From Phenylobacterium zucineum HLK1 (GTDB lineage: Bacteria > Pseudomonadota > Alphaproteobacteria > Caulobacterales > Caulobacteraceae), in the NCBI RefSeq assembly GCF_000017265.1, contig NC_011143.1, positions 310,001 to 374,000 on the forward strand: DNA of 64,000 nucleotides. The letters are read 5' to 3'. This document shows positions 1 to 8,279 of the stretch, piece by piece. A program made the translations under genes and the position numbers. Each line of letters opens with the position of its first letter. Position 1 is the stretch's first letter. The notes under the pieces were generated by a model. It did no database searches and had not been told where the DNA came from. It was given only the letters and a program-made list of their open reading frames with translations.

Positions 1-158
1 TCGGAAACCCGGAGGCGGCGCCGAGCCTTGCCCGCAGGCGGCGCGTCTGCTCTTTGATGGGCATGTTCTTCCTCACGACGGGGCGCGCCGCTCGCGAGAC
101 GACCCGTCGCCGCGTGGTCGGCGCCGGACGGCTATGCTCATCGGGGATGCGCTAAGCG

Positions 159-679
159 ATGCCGGGAATGCACGCCGAGGCGCATGTCGCCGTGCCGCCG
201 GAGCGGGTTTGGGCGCTGCTCATCTGCTTCGAGAACTACCCCTTGTGGACACGCGCCCTGGCGCTGTCCGGCAAGCTGAAGCCCCACGCGCCCGTCGACT
301 ATGTCGTTCCGCTCGCTCGCCCGGCCGGACCGATCCGCCGGCTTGCGCTCCCGTGCGAGGTTACGCGCCTGACGCCGGGGCGTAGCCTGGCGCTGTCTTT
401 CGGGTGGGGCCCGGCCTTATACGCTACGAACTCAGCTTCGAGCTGGAGCGCGACGGGGACGGCAGCCGGCTGCGCCACGGAATTGAGGCTCAGAGCTTCT
501 TGAGTCGCGTGATCGAGGGGCGGCTGCAGCGGCTGTTGAAGCGTCCCTTCGAAACCTTCGTCAACGATGTGCGCCACCGCTTGGCAGCCCCGGCCGCGCC
601 GAAGCCGAAGCCCCCGAGGGCCGGGAAATCCAGAGCGCCCCGAAACCTCCCGCCGCCGAAGAGGGGTCGGCGACGGTAG
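159..679 (+). pseudogene. SRPBCC-family protein, frameshifted
   Basis: Ligand-binding START-like fold broken by one missing base. From ATG 159 the first part reads AHVAVPPERVWALL, the usual first strand and helix of this fold. After about 405 the similarity continues one frame away as IRYELSFELERDGDG and LLKRPFETFVNDVRHRL, the expected last strand and long C-terminal helix, ending at 677-679. One extra G in the G4C3 run at 406-412 restores a protein of about 173 residues with a basic tail. It could be a real pseudogene or a sequencing indel. Ligand unknown. The ribosome site before 159 is weak. Confidence 0.55.
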
Positions 680-949
680 GCCTGCCCGGGGCAGCCCCAA
701 TGCGCCACTGACCTCAGGCTATCTCGGGCAGAATCTCTCACCGCACGAGGTATGCGAGGAGGTCGGCGAGGCTCAAGTTGAAGATGTTGGCGGCGATCTC
801 CCAAATGCTTGAGTGTCGTACCTCCTGCAGTCCTCAGATCCGGCTAGATGAACGGGAGGTGACGCACAGCGTTCTCCAGAGGTTCAGGCCCAAAGTCCAT
901 GATGCCTGATCGCCGCGGGCCTTCGCCCCGCGGCAGAGGAGTGGTTCCC

Positions 950-1294
950 ATGAAGTACCTCATTGCCGCCGCGGCGGCGCTTTCGGTCCTCGGAGCCTCG
1001 GCCGCCATGGCGCAGCCCTACGGCTACGGCGGTCAGCAAGGCTACTACGATCAGCAGCCCTATTACGGCCCGCAGCAGCCCTACCGCGGCCAAGCCTATG
1101 ACGATCGCGGCTACGGCGCGCCATACGGCTACGCTCAGCCCTATACGAGTCGTGGCTATGCCTATGGGGGTCCAGCCTACAACGGCGGGCACTACGGCGC
1201 GCGCGCCCACAACTATAGCTACCGCAACGACCGGCACGTTCGCCGGGACCGCCATCATGTCGCCCCCCGGGGCCGTTACGATCGCCACCACTAA
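950..1294 (+). CDS. Secreted Gly/Tyr/Gln-rich protein
   Basis: 114-residue exported protein. The start at 950 is chosen because GAGGAG lies 8 bases upstream and a clean signal peptide follows (MKYLIAAAAALSVLGASAAM, cleavage predicted after AMA-Q). The mature part is low complexity, built of QPYGYG/QQPYYG-type tyrosine-glycine-glutamine repeats, and ends in a His/Arg-rich tail (RRDRHHVAPRGRYDRHH). No catalytic domain is visible. Such proteins are common in Caulobacteraceae envelopes; a structural or metal-binding role is only inference from the His-rich end. A perfect palindrome follows the stop. Confidence 0.7.
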   Translation: MKYLIAAAAALSVLGASAAMAQPYGYGGQQGYYDQQPYYGPQQPYRGQAYDDRGYGAPYGYAQPYTSRGYAYGGPAYNGGHYGARAHNYSYRNDRHVRRDRHHVAPRGRYDRHH

Positions 1295-1313
1295 GTCGTT
1301 TGGCTTGATCCGG

Positions 1314-1341
1314 GACGCTCCGCCCGCGCGGGCGGAGCGTC
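1314..1341. terminator. Perfect 28-base palindrome, possible terminator
   Basis: GACGCTCCGCCCGC followed at once by its exact reverse complement, 20 bases after the stop of the secreted Tyr-rich gene. It can form a 14-bp stem. No T-run follows, so intrinsic termination is not certain; it could be an mRNA-stabilising hairpin or a protein site. Confidence 0.4.
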
Positions 1342-1663
1342 TCCAAGGAGTACGAGCGCGCCGCCGCCTATGGACCCCCATACGACCCCCAACGGGACCG
1401 CCAGGCGTCTGCTGGTGACGGGGAGCTGTCGGACGGCGCCTATCGCCCGGACCCGGCGGAGGTCATCGGACCATCGTCACGGCGGGGAGGGGGCATGGCG
1501 GCGGTCACCGCCGACGCCGAGGCTTCCCCCGCCGCGTTTTTGACGACTGGCGGAGCACAAAATCGGCAACCCGCTTCGGCCGTGGCCGTTGCGACCGAGG
1601 TCCTCTCCGTCCTAGGCGCTGACAGGTCAAATACCGCCTGGCGCCGTCTCATCGCGACCCATA
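1342..1663. other. No gene recognised
   Basis: Stretch upstream of the lipid kinase. The open frame starting at 1495 runs on into the kinase gene in another frame and has no recognisable protein features. No clear promoter was picked out. Confidence 0.4.
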
Positions 1664-2554
1664 ATGCCGTCAGACCTCGACCTGCGTTCGCTCCGGATCG
1701 GCGTCCTTCTGAACACCTCGAGTGGCAGCTGCGACAGCTCCACCCGCGGCGCCGTCCTCAGCGTCCTGGAGACGGCCGAGGTCGAGCCGGTGCAAGTCTG
1801 GGATGTCGTCGGCAAGGGGGTGGATCGAGCTTTGGACCAGGCGACGGAAAGTGGGTTGGACGTAATGGTCGTTCTGGGCGGCGACGGCACCATACGGGCG
1901 GCCGCCCAGCGGTGCGAGGCCGAAGGCCCTCTGCTCATGCCACTGCCGGGCGGGACCATGAACATGCTCCCCAAGGCGCTCTACGGCGCCCGTACCTGGC
2001 GAGAAGCGCTGACCGACACCCTCGCCGCGCCGATCGTGCAAGCCGTGCATGGCGGGCAGGTGGGGGGCCACCGCTTTTACGTCGCAGGCGTGTTCGGCGG
2101 CGCATCCCTCTTCGCCGAAGCCCGCGAGGCTATCCGGGATGGCGATCTGCCCGCCGCGTGGGAACAGGGGGTCGCGGCCCTCAAGCAGGCGCTGGGAGCC
2201 GAACTCAGATACCGATTCGAGGGAAAGTCCGCCTCGAAGGCCGAAGCGGTTGTGGTGCTCTGTCCGTTGCCGCCGCCGGAGACTGACGGGGAGGTGCTGC
2301 TTGAAGCCGCAGCCATCGATGTCGATGGCGCGGGGGACGCGATCCGTCTGGCGGTGATGTCCGCGTTTCGCGGCTGGCGAGCCGATGAGACCGTCACGCT
2401 CGCGCACTTGGAGAGCCTGGAGATCGCCTCCAGCCGGCCGATCCCCGCGATTTTGGACGGGGAGCGGTTTACGCTCACGCGGTCTGAGCGGGTCACGCGG
2501 GTTCGCGGGGCCTTCTATGCCTTGAAGCCCGCGCCGCCGGCTTGGTCAGCCTAG
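1664..2554 (+). CDS. Diacylglycerol kinase-like lipid kinase
   Basis: 296-residue protein with the catalytic-domain signature of the DAGK/sphingosine kinase/YegS superfamily, which phosphorylates lipid hydroxyls with ATP. Visible motifs are IGVLLNTSSG near the N-terminus (residues 12-21), the nucleotide loop VVLGGDGTI around residues 69-77, and LPGGTMNML around 93-101, where TMN replaces the more usual TAN/TLN. The C-terminal half fits the beta-sandwich substrate domain (DGERFTL near residue 265). ATG 1664 agrees with the family length. Cytosolic or membrane-peripheral. Exact lipid substrate unknown. It converges with the lipoprotein gene on the other strand. Confidence 0.8.
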   Translation: MPSDLDLRSLRIGVLLNTSSGSCDSSTRGAVLSVLETAEVEPVQVWDVVGKGVDRALDQATESGLDVMVVLGGDGTIRAAAQRCEAEGPLLMPLPGGTMNMLPKALYGARTWREALTDTLAAPIVQAVHGGQVGGHRFYVAGVFGGASLFAEAREAIRDGDLPAAWEQGVAALKQALGAELRYRFEGKSASKAEAVVVLCPLPPPETDGEVLLEAAAIDVDGAGDAIRLAVMSAFRGWRADETVTLAHLESLEIASSRPIPAILDGERFTLTRSERVTRVRGAFYALKPAPPAWSA

Positions 2555-2786
2555 TGCCACCGCCCGCCCAGGTGGCCAAAGCCGTTGGGCTCCTGGAATA
2601 GCCGCGGAACCCGTAGCCGCGATCGTAGGCGCGATCGTAGGCGCGAGGCGTCGCGTAGCGACCCTCGACATAGCTGTAAGGCGTGCTGTACCCGTAGCTG
2701 GGATAGGAACGGCCATGCGAACCGTAGCTGCCGGCGCCGCACGTCGAGCAGCCCGCCAGGACGACGCTTGCCAGTCCGGCGAGCAT
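2493..2786 (-). CDS. Tyr/Gly-rich lipoprotein, probably indel-affected
   Basis: Short exported lipoprotein with lipobox LAGC (MLAGLASVVLAGCSTCG) and a Tyr/Ser/Arg-rich body. Both ends look shifted. A GTG at 2817 with AAGGAGA 8 bases upstream starts VLKSRRA in the next frame, the expected basic n-region. Near the 3' end another frame reads EPNGFGHLGGRWH and stops at 2551, next to the lipid-kinase stop, instead of overlapping it by 62 bases. The original gene was probably 2551-2817 with two single-base changes, or the sequence has indels. No enzymatic domain is seen. Confidence 0.45.
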   Translation of the reverse strand: MLAGLASVVLAGCSTCGAGSYGSHGRSYPSYGYSTPYSYVEGRYATPRAYDRAYDRGYGFRGYSRSPTALATWAGGGTRLTKPAARASRHRRPREPA

Positions 2787-3125
2787 CAGGACGATCCGCG
2801 CGTCTAGATTTCAGCACGACCAACTCTCCTTCTGCTGGCGTAACGTCGCGGGTGGCCGTCCTGGCCTTTGGCTGCGCGGAGCATCGCGTCGTCGGACTTC
2901 CCCCTCGTCGCGGTCGCCGGCCAGTTCGGGCAACGAGGCCGGTATCGTAGCCAATGTGCCGGCGGCTCAGGCGCGGCCGGGGTCCTGATCGCAAGGCTAC
3001 TTCGGACCGGAGATTCAACGGCCGCTCGCCAACGTAGTGATCGGGGCGCTTCGGTCCGCCCCGCTGCGCGGGTTGGCGACTCGATCGTGCTTCCCGAAGC
3101 GCGAGAATGCAGGCACTATCCCACC

Positions 3126-3563
3126 ATGTTCGAAGCTTCGGTCACGACGCGAGGAGCTCCGCATTGGCGGACGCACCGGTCGTCGCGCCCGACGGCGAAC
3201 GGGTGGCTGCGGCTTCTGCTCACACCGGTCTTCGCGCTCTGCCTGCTGGGCACCTGCCTCTCCTGTGGCCCGCTGGCGCATGCCGGCCCGCCGGCGGCTG
3301 ACGTCGGTGTCGAACAGACGCAGGGGGCGGGGCTGCAAACCTCGGTCCAAGCTCCGCCCGTCGGCGGACCGGACGATGTCGGGGCCCCGATCACGGCGCC
3401 CGCCCGGACCTGCGGCGGCTGCGCGGGCCACATGGCCCCGATGCCGGCCGACATGCAGGTCGCCGAGACGGTGGCGCGTCAGCCCTTGCGCTGGCGCTCA
3501 GAATTCGCCCTGCCGCCGCCGCCGGTCGAGCCTGACCGCCTGGAGCGTCCCCCTCGCGCCTGA
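3126..3563 (+). CDS. Small exported protein, unknown function
   Basis: 145 residues from ATG 3126. A hydrophobic stretch WLRLLLTPVFALCLLGTCL (about residues 28-46) acts as signal or anchor, followed by a proline-rich mature part with CGGCAGHMAPMPADM, which offers Cys/His/Met metal ligands, and a C-terminus rich in proline (PPPPVEPDRLERPPRA). This pattern resembles small DUF2946-like proteins found beside metal-efflux operons, but I cannot assign it firmly. The start is chosen at the Met closest to the hydrophobic segment; no strong ribosome site is evident. Confidence 0.45.
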   Translation: MFEASVTTRGAPHWRTHRSSRPTANGWLRLLLTPVFALCLLGTCLSCGPLAHAGPPAADVGVEQTQGAGLQTSVQAPPVGGPDDVGAPITAPARTCGGCAGHMAPMPADMQVAETVARQPLRWRSEFALPPPPVEPDRLERPPRA

Positions 3564-4177
3564 GCCAAGCCTGAGCGCCCCTTCGGGCGTCGCCTTGGTC
3601 TTGTTCGCAGAGGGATGTCAAAGCTGTGCCCCGACAGTCGCCGCAGGCCGTGTCGCGCGGTCGCTTCTCGTGCCGCCCACCCTTGGGTGTGCGGCGCTGC
3701 GTCGTGCATCGAACCATTCTCCGCTCCCGAACTCCACCGGGCGGCGCAGCGCAGTCCAACCAGGTCGTTGCCTATTCGCCAGGCCTGGCTGGGTGCGCCG
3801 GCGTGTCACTCCCGACGCCACGCCGGCGTTACCCTTTTCCCCGTCCTCCTTCCGTTCGAGGGGCCCAGCTCGAATGTCGGTTCCGGTCGTCGCCCCCCAC
3901 CCATCACGGAGGCGACCGGACGCGCCGGCATGACGGCGAAAGCCGCCCAAGCCGGCGCACACCATTAGGCCTCCTTTCGCAACGGGTGACCCTGGCCCGC
4001 GGAGGAGGAGTCAACTGCAAGCAGCCCGCCTCGAGAGGGCTTTGCCGGCGGCGGGCGGGCCGGTCCCCGTCCCGAATGCGCCCCGCCGATCACCCGACGG
4101 TGGCGCGTCATTACCGGCGGCGCCCCCAACCTCCCATTTCAGCCGAGTCCGAGAGGACGACACCCCAGGAGTTGCTC
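3564..4177. other. Gene-poor stretch before flgC-like gene
   Basis: About 600 bases with no convincing gene on either strand. The frames that stay open give Arg/Pro-rich translations typical of GC-rich noncoding DNA. No repeat, terminator or RNA was recognised. Confidence 0.4.
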
Positions 4178-4597
4178 ATGACCAAGCTTGGTGAAGGCGG
4201 TCCGATGGCGATCGCGGCGATGGCGCTCCGCGCCCAGCAGGCGCGGATGCGGATTATCGCGGAGAATATCGCGAACTCTCAGACCACCGCTGCCACCCCG
4301 GGCGGCGACCCCTACCGACGCCAGATGCCGATCTTCGCGCCGCTCAAGCTGGAGGATGGGTCCGTGAGCGTCCAGCTGGTCCGGACCGAACCCGATCCGA
4401 CGGCGTTCAAGAAGGAGTATAGCCCGGGCCATCCGGCCGCAGATCCGAGCGGCTACGTGACGCTCTCGAATGTCGAGACCCTAGTCGAGTCCCTCGACTT
4501 CAAGGCGGCGCAGCGCGCCTACGAGGCCAACCTCAACGTCATCGACACCTCCCACGCGATGGAGCAGAGCACCATGCGCCTGCTGCAGTCCAAGTGA
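4178..4597 (+). CDS. flgC: Flagellar basal-body rod protein FlgC-like
   Basis: 139-residue homologue of FlgC, a proximal-rod subunit of the flagellar basal body exported through the flagellar type III system. Family features: N-terminal helix AMALRAQQARMRIIAENIAN (residues 12-31), the signature region of rod proteins, and the C-terminal helix DFKAAQRAYEANLNVIDTS with terminal MRLLQSK. ATG 4178 follows CAGGAG at 4166-4171, while the longer upstream frame is noncoding. It stands alone: no flgB, fliE or other flagellar gene is nearby, so it may be a paralogue or a stray copy. Confidence 0.8.
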   Translation: MTKLGEGGPMAIAAMALRAQQARMRIIAENIANSQTTAATPGGDPYRRQMPIFAPLKLEDGSVSVQLVRTEPDPTAFKKEYSPGHPAADPSGYVTLSNVETLVESLDFKAAQRAYEANLNVIDTSHAMEQSTMRLLQSK

Positions 4598-4633
4598 AAC
4601 CGCCCCCGCAAAGGTCTGACCGGCGGTCCGCCC

Positions 4634-5116
4634 ATGGTTGATTGGCTCTCCGCCTGGGGCCTCGCCGATCCGGGCGCGGTCGTGCGCCACTTGGCCGATC
4701 TGGGCCTGGCTTTCCTCCTGGCCCTGCCGATCGGCCTCTACAACGAACGTCACGAACGCAGTGCCGGGCTGCGGACTTTTCCGCTGGTGGCCATGGCGGC
4801 CTGCGGCTTCGTGATCGTGGCGGTCAGCGTGCTGGGGCGCGAGAGCGAGGCCCAAGGCCGGGTCATGGAGGGCCTGATCACCGGCGTCGGTTTCATCGGT
4901 GGCGGAGCGATCCTGAAGTACCGCGGCCATGCGGACGGCACCGCCACGGCGGCGGGCCTATGGGTGACGGGCGCGATCGGCGCGGCGGTGGGCTATGGCC
5001 TGTTCGACATCGCCGCCATCCTGGCCCTCGCCGCCTTCCTCACCATGCGCGGCCTCAAGCCCATCAAAAAGTTCGCCCAGCGCGACCCCGCCGACGCTGC
5101 GGAGACCCGGCGGTGA
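4634..5116 (+). CDS. MgtC/SapB family membrane protein
   Basis: 160-residue inner-membrane protein of the MgtC/SapB family. The conserved N-terminal block is clear: LALPIGLYNERHERSAGLRT (residues 25-44), then TGVGFIGGGAILK (about 84-96) and TAAGLWVTGAIGAAVGYG (about 104-121). Four to five transmembrane helices are expected. Family members affect Mg2+ limitation responses and ATP synthase; here the long C-terminal ACT-like domain of MgtC is missing, as in the short SapB type. It starts 36 bases after flgC and probably forms a transcription unit with the following small genes. Confidence 0.85.
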   Translation: MVDWLSAWGLADPGAVVRHLADLGLAFLLALPIGLYNERHERSAGLRTFPLVAMAACGFVIVAVSVLGRESEAQGRVMEGLITGVGFIGGGAILKYRGHADGTATAAGLWVTGAIGAAVGYGLFDIAAILALAAFLTMRGLKPIKKFAQRDPADAAETRR

Positions 5117-5159
5117 CATCCCCCAACCCGTGCAACGCGCCTCGGCGCCTGGAGGCTCC

Positions 5160-5471
5160 ATGCCCTTGATGATGTGTCCCAACGACAACGCCGCGATGGA
5201 GGTCATCGCCCGCGATGGCGTTCAGTTCGACATGTGCCCCACCTGCCGGGGCGTCTGGCTGGATCGCGGCGAGCTTGAGAAGCTCCTAGCCGACGCCCGC
5301 GCCGAGGCCGACGTGGCGCCGGTGGCGCGACAGCCCCCGCCGGAGCGGTATGACTCGCGTCGTGGCGGCCATGGCGATCACGACCGGGGCCGCGACAGCC
5401 ACGGCGGCGGTCATGGCGGCGGCTACGGCAAGCATGGCCGCCGTCGGAGCATCTTCGATGTCTTCGACTGA
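5160..5471 (+). CDS. zf-TFIIB zinc-ribbon protein
   Basis: 103 residues. The N-terminal half carries a zf-TFIIB-type ribbon: MMCPNDNAAMEVI, then FDMCPTCRGVWLDRGELEKL, with CP and CPTC cysteines and the typical GxWLDRGELE helix. The second half is a Gly/His/Asp-rich tail (repeats of GGHGDHDRGRDSHGGG type) that could bind metal. Found widely in proteobacteria, role unknown. ATG 5160 is 44 bases after the mgtC stop. Confidence 0.8.
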   Translation: MPLMMCPNDNAAMEVIARDGVQFDMCPTCRGVWLDRGELEKLLADARAEADVAPVARQPPPERYDSRRGGHGDHDRGRDSHGGGHGGGYGKHGRRRSIFDVFD

Positions 5472-5529
5472 CACTCGCCCGTCCTCAGTCCCCCTCCACA
5501 GGAGCTCCGCGCCAGCGCGGAGATGCAAC

Positions 5530-6129
5530 ATGACACACCCTCTTCGACTTCTGTCGCTTGTGGCCGGCGCCGCGCTGCTCGCGAGCTGCGCCACGGTCAC
5601 CCCCTATCAGCCGCAGGTCAGCCGTGGGCCAGTGAGCGGCGGCTACACGGACACCCAGGTGGAGCCCGACCGTCTCCGCGTCTCCTTTGCCGGCAACACC
5701 CTTACCTCCCGCGAGACCGTGGAGGTGGGACTGCTCTATCGAGCCGCAGAGCTCACCCTCGCGCGCGGGTATGACTGGTTCGAGCTCGCCGACCGGGCCA
5801 CAGACCGCAAGGCCTACGCCTCCGCCGTCAGCGGCTACGGGGGCGTTTCGGCCTTCGGAGGCTGGGGCCATGGGTTCGGCCACGGACTGGGGCACGGCGG
5901 ACGCCACGGGTTCGGACATGCGGGGTTGCACGGCTTCGGTCCCGGCGGGGGCCTCTATCCGGGGTGGGCCAGTGGGCTCGATGTCCGCACCGTCGAGCGG
6001 TTCACCGCCACGGCGGAAATCCTGCTGCGGCGGGGCTTGAAGCCAGCCGGCGATCCGCGCGCCTTCGACGCCCGCGCGGTCCAGCAGAACCTAGAGCCGC
6101 TCATCCGGCGGCCCGCGGCGACGTCATGA
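5530..6129 (+). CDS. CC0125/CC1285-type lipoprotein
   Basis: 199-residue lipoprotein with signal LLSLVAGAALLASC and the family core YQPQVSRGPVSGGYTDTQVE, LRVSFAGNTLTSRETVEVGL and RAAELTLARGYDWFELADR. I recognise this as the Caulobacter CC0125/CC1285 family, function unknown. A Gly/His-rich insert (about residues 115-147, GHGFGHGLGHGG repeats) precedes a C-terminal part TVERFTATAEILLRRG. The stop overlaps the start of the next gene by four bases, so the two are co-translated. Confidence 0.75.
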   Translation: MTHPLRLLSLVAGAALLASCATVTPYQPQVSRGPVSGGYTDTQVEPDRLRVSFAGNTLTSRETVEVGLLYRAAELTLARGYDWFELADRATDRKAYASAVSGYGGVSAFGGWGHGFGHGLGHGGRHGFGHAGLHGFGPGGGLYPGWASGLDVRTVERFTATAEILLRRGLKPAGDPRAFDARAVQQNLEPLIRRPAATS

Positions 6130-6653
6130 TCCGCCTCCCGATGCCGTCGATCGCGGCGCCCACTCGGCACTCGGTCGCCCCCCTCCTGCTGGTGGCGCTC
6201 ATGGCGGCGACGCCGGCCCTCGCCCAATACGGCCGCGGTACAAATGGTCGCCCCGGCCAGGGGCGCCCACCGCCGGTCTCCCGGGCGCCGAGTCGTCCGT
6301 CGACGCACGTGCGCAGTCCGCCGCCCCCGCCACAGGCCCCCTTCAAGATGAGCGATGTAGTGGCGGTCGGGGTCGTACAGACCCTTGATGTAGAGGCGGG
6401 GCGGGTCACCATCGCCTATGAGCCGATCGAGAGCCTGAATTGGCCGGGTGGGACGAAGCCGTTCGGCGTCGCCAAGTCGTCGCTCCTCGCCGGCGTGGCG
6501 CCCGGCGACAAGGTCCGCTTCCGTCTCGAGAGCCAGCAGATCGCCGACCTCAGGCCGTTCTCGCCGCGGATGGTCGCGGGACCTGAGGTCCGCGCCCCTG
6601 ACGTCGCCGATCCAAGCCCATCGGCCAACGTCGTCCCGCGGCCTCGGCCATGA
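6126..6653 (+). CDS. CusF-like periplasmic protein lacking metal ligands
   Basis: 175 residues with signal peptide (LLLVALMAATPALAQ) and a proline-rich linker (about 40-75), then a CusF/copper-binding OB-fold: GVVQTLDVEAGRVTIAYEP, IESLNWPGGTKPFGV, LLAGVAPGDKVRFRLES. CusF proteins chaperone Cu+/Ag+ in the periplasm using one His, two Met and a Trp. Here the Trp of NWP is kept, but the His position reads AY and the MTM motif reads GTK, so the classical site appears lost. The ATGA overlap with the upstream lipoprotein supports the start. Confidence 0.7.
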   Translation: MIRLPMPSIAAPTRHSVAPLLLVALMAATPALAQYGRGTNGRPGQGRPPPVSRAPSRPSTHVRSPPPPPQAPFKMSDVVAVGVVQTLDVEAGRVTIAYEPIESLNWPGGTKPFGVAKSSLLAGVAPGDKVRFRLESQQIADLRPFSPRMVAGPEVRAPDVADPSPSANVVPRPRP

Positions 6654-6715
6654 CCGTTCACGACAGCGGGCCGCGCGGCCCGACCGCCCCCAATCGTTCG
6701 GCAACGGAGATGCGA

Positions 6716-6940
6716 ATGAACCACCTACGACGCAAGCCGCTCCAGGCCGCCTGCCTTCTGGCCGTCGCCCTGGCGCTCAGCGCCTGCGGAAAGATGGGCC
6801 CCGCAAGTCGACCCGGCCCGATGTGGGGCGCTCCCGGCGAAAGTCCAAGCCCGACGCCGAAGCCGTCGCCGGGTATGGAGACGATTGACGCCCGCGATCG
6901 CGACCAACGCCAGGCGACGCCGACGGAACCGCGATCGTGA
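6716..6940 (+). CDS. Small proline-rich lipoprotein
   Basis: 74 residues. Start 6716 is preferred over ATG 6710 because GGAG lies 6 bases upstream. Signal and lipobox are clear (LLAVALALSAC at about residues 10-20), followed by GKMGPASRPGP and a Pro/Ser-rich tail. Likely a small outer- or inner-membrane lipoprotein of unknown role, in the same direction as the preceding CusF-like gene. Confidence 0.55.
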   Translation: MNHLRRKPLQAACLLAVALALSACGKMGPASRPGPMWGAPGESPSPTPKPSPGMETIDARDRDQRQATPTEPRS

Positions 6941-6995
6941 CGTTCGGATGGCGGAGGCCGCAGGTGGTGCCCGCTCGCGGTCAACAGGGCGACAA

Positions 6996-7100
6996 ATGAA
7001 ACACCTCAGGCACCTGAACCCCTGGATCCGGCTCGCGATCCTACCGGCCGCCGCGCTTGTCTTTGTGCTCCTGCTCAAGTTGTTCGGCTCAGCGTCATAG
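6996..7100 (+). CDS. Possible 34-residue single-pass membrane peptide
   Basis: ATG 6996 opens MKHLRHLNPWIRLAILPAAA, a basic N-terminus followed by a hydrophobic helix ending LVFVLLLKLFGSAS. The composition is unlike random GC-rich translation. There is no strong ribosome site and no homologue known to me. It overlaps the end of the small membrane gene on the opposite strand. Confidence 0.3.
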   Translation: MKHLRHLNPWIRLAILPAAALVFVLLLKLFGSAS

Positions 7101-7259
7101 GCCGCCAGATGTCGTCCACCCGGGCGCGGCTGTCGCTGGCGGCGCCCAGAAGTGCGGCGAGCCAAGCCAAGGGCAGGCCGCTCGCAACGAGCGCCAGCGC
7201 GGCGCCGATGAACCCGAACATGAACGCGGGGCGTACGCCGCCCGCAAAACCCTAAGCAT
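7075..7259 (-). pseudogene. Small membrane protein with likely frameshift
   Basis: ATG 7259 has a good ribosome site (GAGGGAG, 6 bases upstream) and starts MLRVLRAAYAPR. About 36 bases on, the membrane-protein signal moves to another frame: MFGFIGAALALVASGLPLA and WLAALLGAASDSRARVDD, ending at 7075. One base change near 7221-7230 would join them into a protein of about 61 residues with two helices. It could be a real decay or a read error. Function unknown. Confidence 0.3.
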
Positions 7260-7415
7260 GAAAGCTCCCTCGACCTGTAGCAGGGAGGAAGCTACGCGAT
7301 CACCCGAGGCCCGGCTTGAACGTGGCGGTTGGCTAAGGCGGGCTCCGATCAGCCGCCCCATTCAAGTCGCGGGTCTGAGGACTCGGCCGCCAGCCCTGCT
7401 CCTTGCGCTCGATCA

Positions 7416-8261
7416 TCAAGGATCGACCCGCAGGCGGGCCGCAGCCTGGGCGCGCCGGCCCGCCGCCCAGAACCCAACCACTACCGCCGTCAGCGTCAGG
7501 AGCTGGGCCATGAGCCCTTCCCAGGTCGGGAAGACACCGAGCACCTCGATGCGGGGCAGGGCGGCCAGGGGCCGCACGTCCAGCATCCCCGCCTCCTGCA
7601 GCCCCGCGACGCCCTTGCCGGTGAGCACGACAGCCAGCACCGCGATCAGGATCGAGCTGTAGGAGAAGAACTGCGCGACGGGCAGGCGTTTGCTGTAGGT
7701 TAGGAGCGCCCAGGCGATCACCGCCAGGCTGGCCACGGCCAGAGCGGCGCCCGACAGCATGGCGAGCTGACCACCTTGGCTCCAGAGGGCGGCGTAGAAG
7801 AGGATGGTCTCGAAGACCTCCCGGTAGACAACGATGAAGGCCAGCAGGAACAGGAACCAGGCCGACCGCTTCGAGAGCGCCGCCGACAGCTTGTCGCGAA
7901 TGTAGGCCTGCCAGGCGCCGGCTTGCGCCTTCCCGTGCATCCAGACGCCCACCGAGATCAGCACGACTGCCGAGACCAGCGAGCCGAACCCCTCGGTGAG
8001 CTCACGGCTCGCCCCGCTGATCGAGATCAGGTAGGTCGCGGCCGCCCAGGTGAGCCCGCCCGCCACGAGCGCCGTGATCCAGCCACCATGCACATAGGCA
8101 AGCACGTCCTGGCGCTCGGCCTTCCGCAGGAAGGCGATCATGGCGATCACGATCAGCAGCGCCTCGACGCCTTCGCGCAGCAGAATGGTGAAGGCGCCCA
8201 GGAAGCTCGAGGCGGCGCTGGCCTGCTCCGGCGCGAGCGCGCGAGCGGCCTCATCGAACAA
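7416..8261 (-). CDS. FTR1-type iron permease domain (downstream half)
   Basis: Integral membrane permease of the OFeT/FTR1 family, which moves ferric iron after oxidation. Both family motifs are present: REGVEALL (residues 29-36 counted from the TTG at 8261) and REVFETI (147-153), in helices 1 and 4; seven helices are expected. It lies in the same frame as the cytochrome c gene upstream and is separated from it only by a TAG at 8280-8282, so the two were very likely one cytochrome c-FTR1 fusion. Separate translation would need reinitiation at TTG 8261, and no ribosome site is evident there. Confidence 0.75.
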   Translation of the reverse strand: MFDEAARALAPEQASAASSFLGAFTILLREGVEALLIVIAMIAFLRKAERQDVLAYVHGGWITALVAGGLTWAAATYLISISGASRELTEGFGSLVSAVVLISVGVWMHGKAQAGAWQAYIRDKLSAALSKRSAWFLFLLAFIVVYREVFETILFYAALWSQGGQLAMLSGAALAVASLAVIAWALLTYSKRLPVAQFFSYSSILIAVLAVVLTGKGVAGLQEAGMLDVRPLAALPRIEVLGVFPTWEGLMAQLLTLTAVVVGFWAAGRRAQAAARLRVDP

Positions 8262-8279
8262 GGCCTCGAGCCCGCGGAC

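Noticed and set aside
3626..4177. Long upstream extension of the FlgC-like gene
   Set aside because: The extension is Arg/Pro-rich and noncoding; ATG 4178 with CAGGAG gives the standard family N-terminus.
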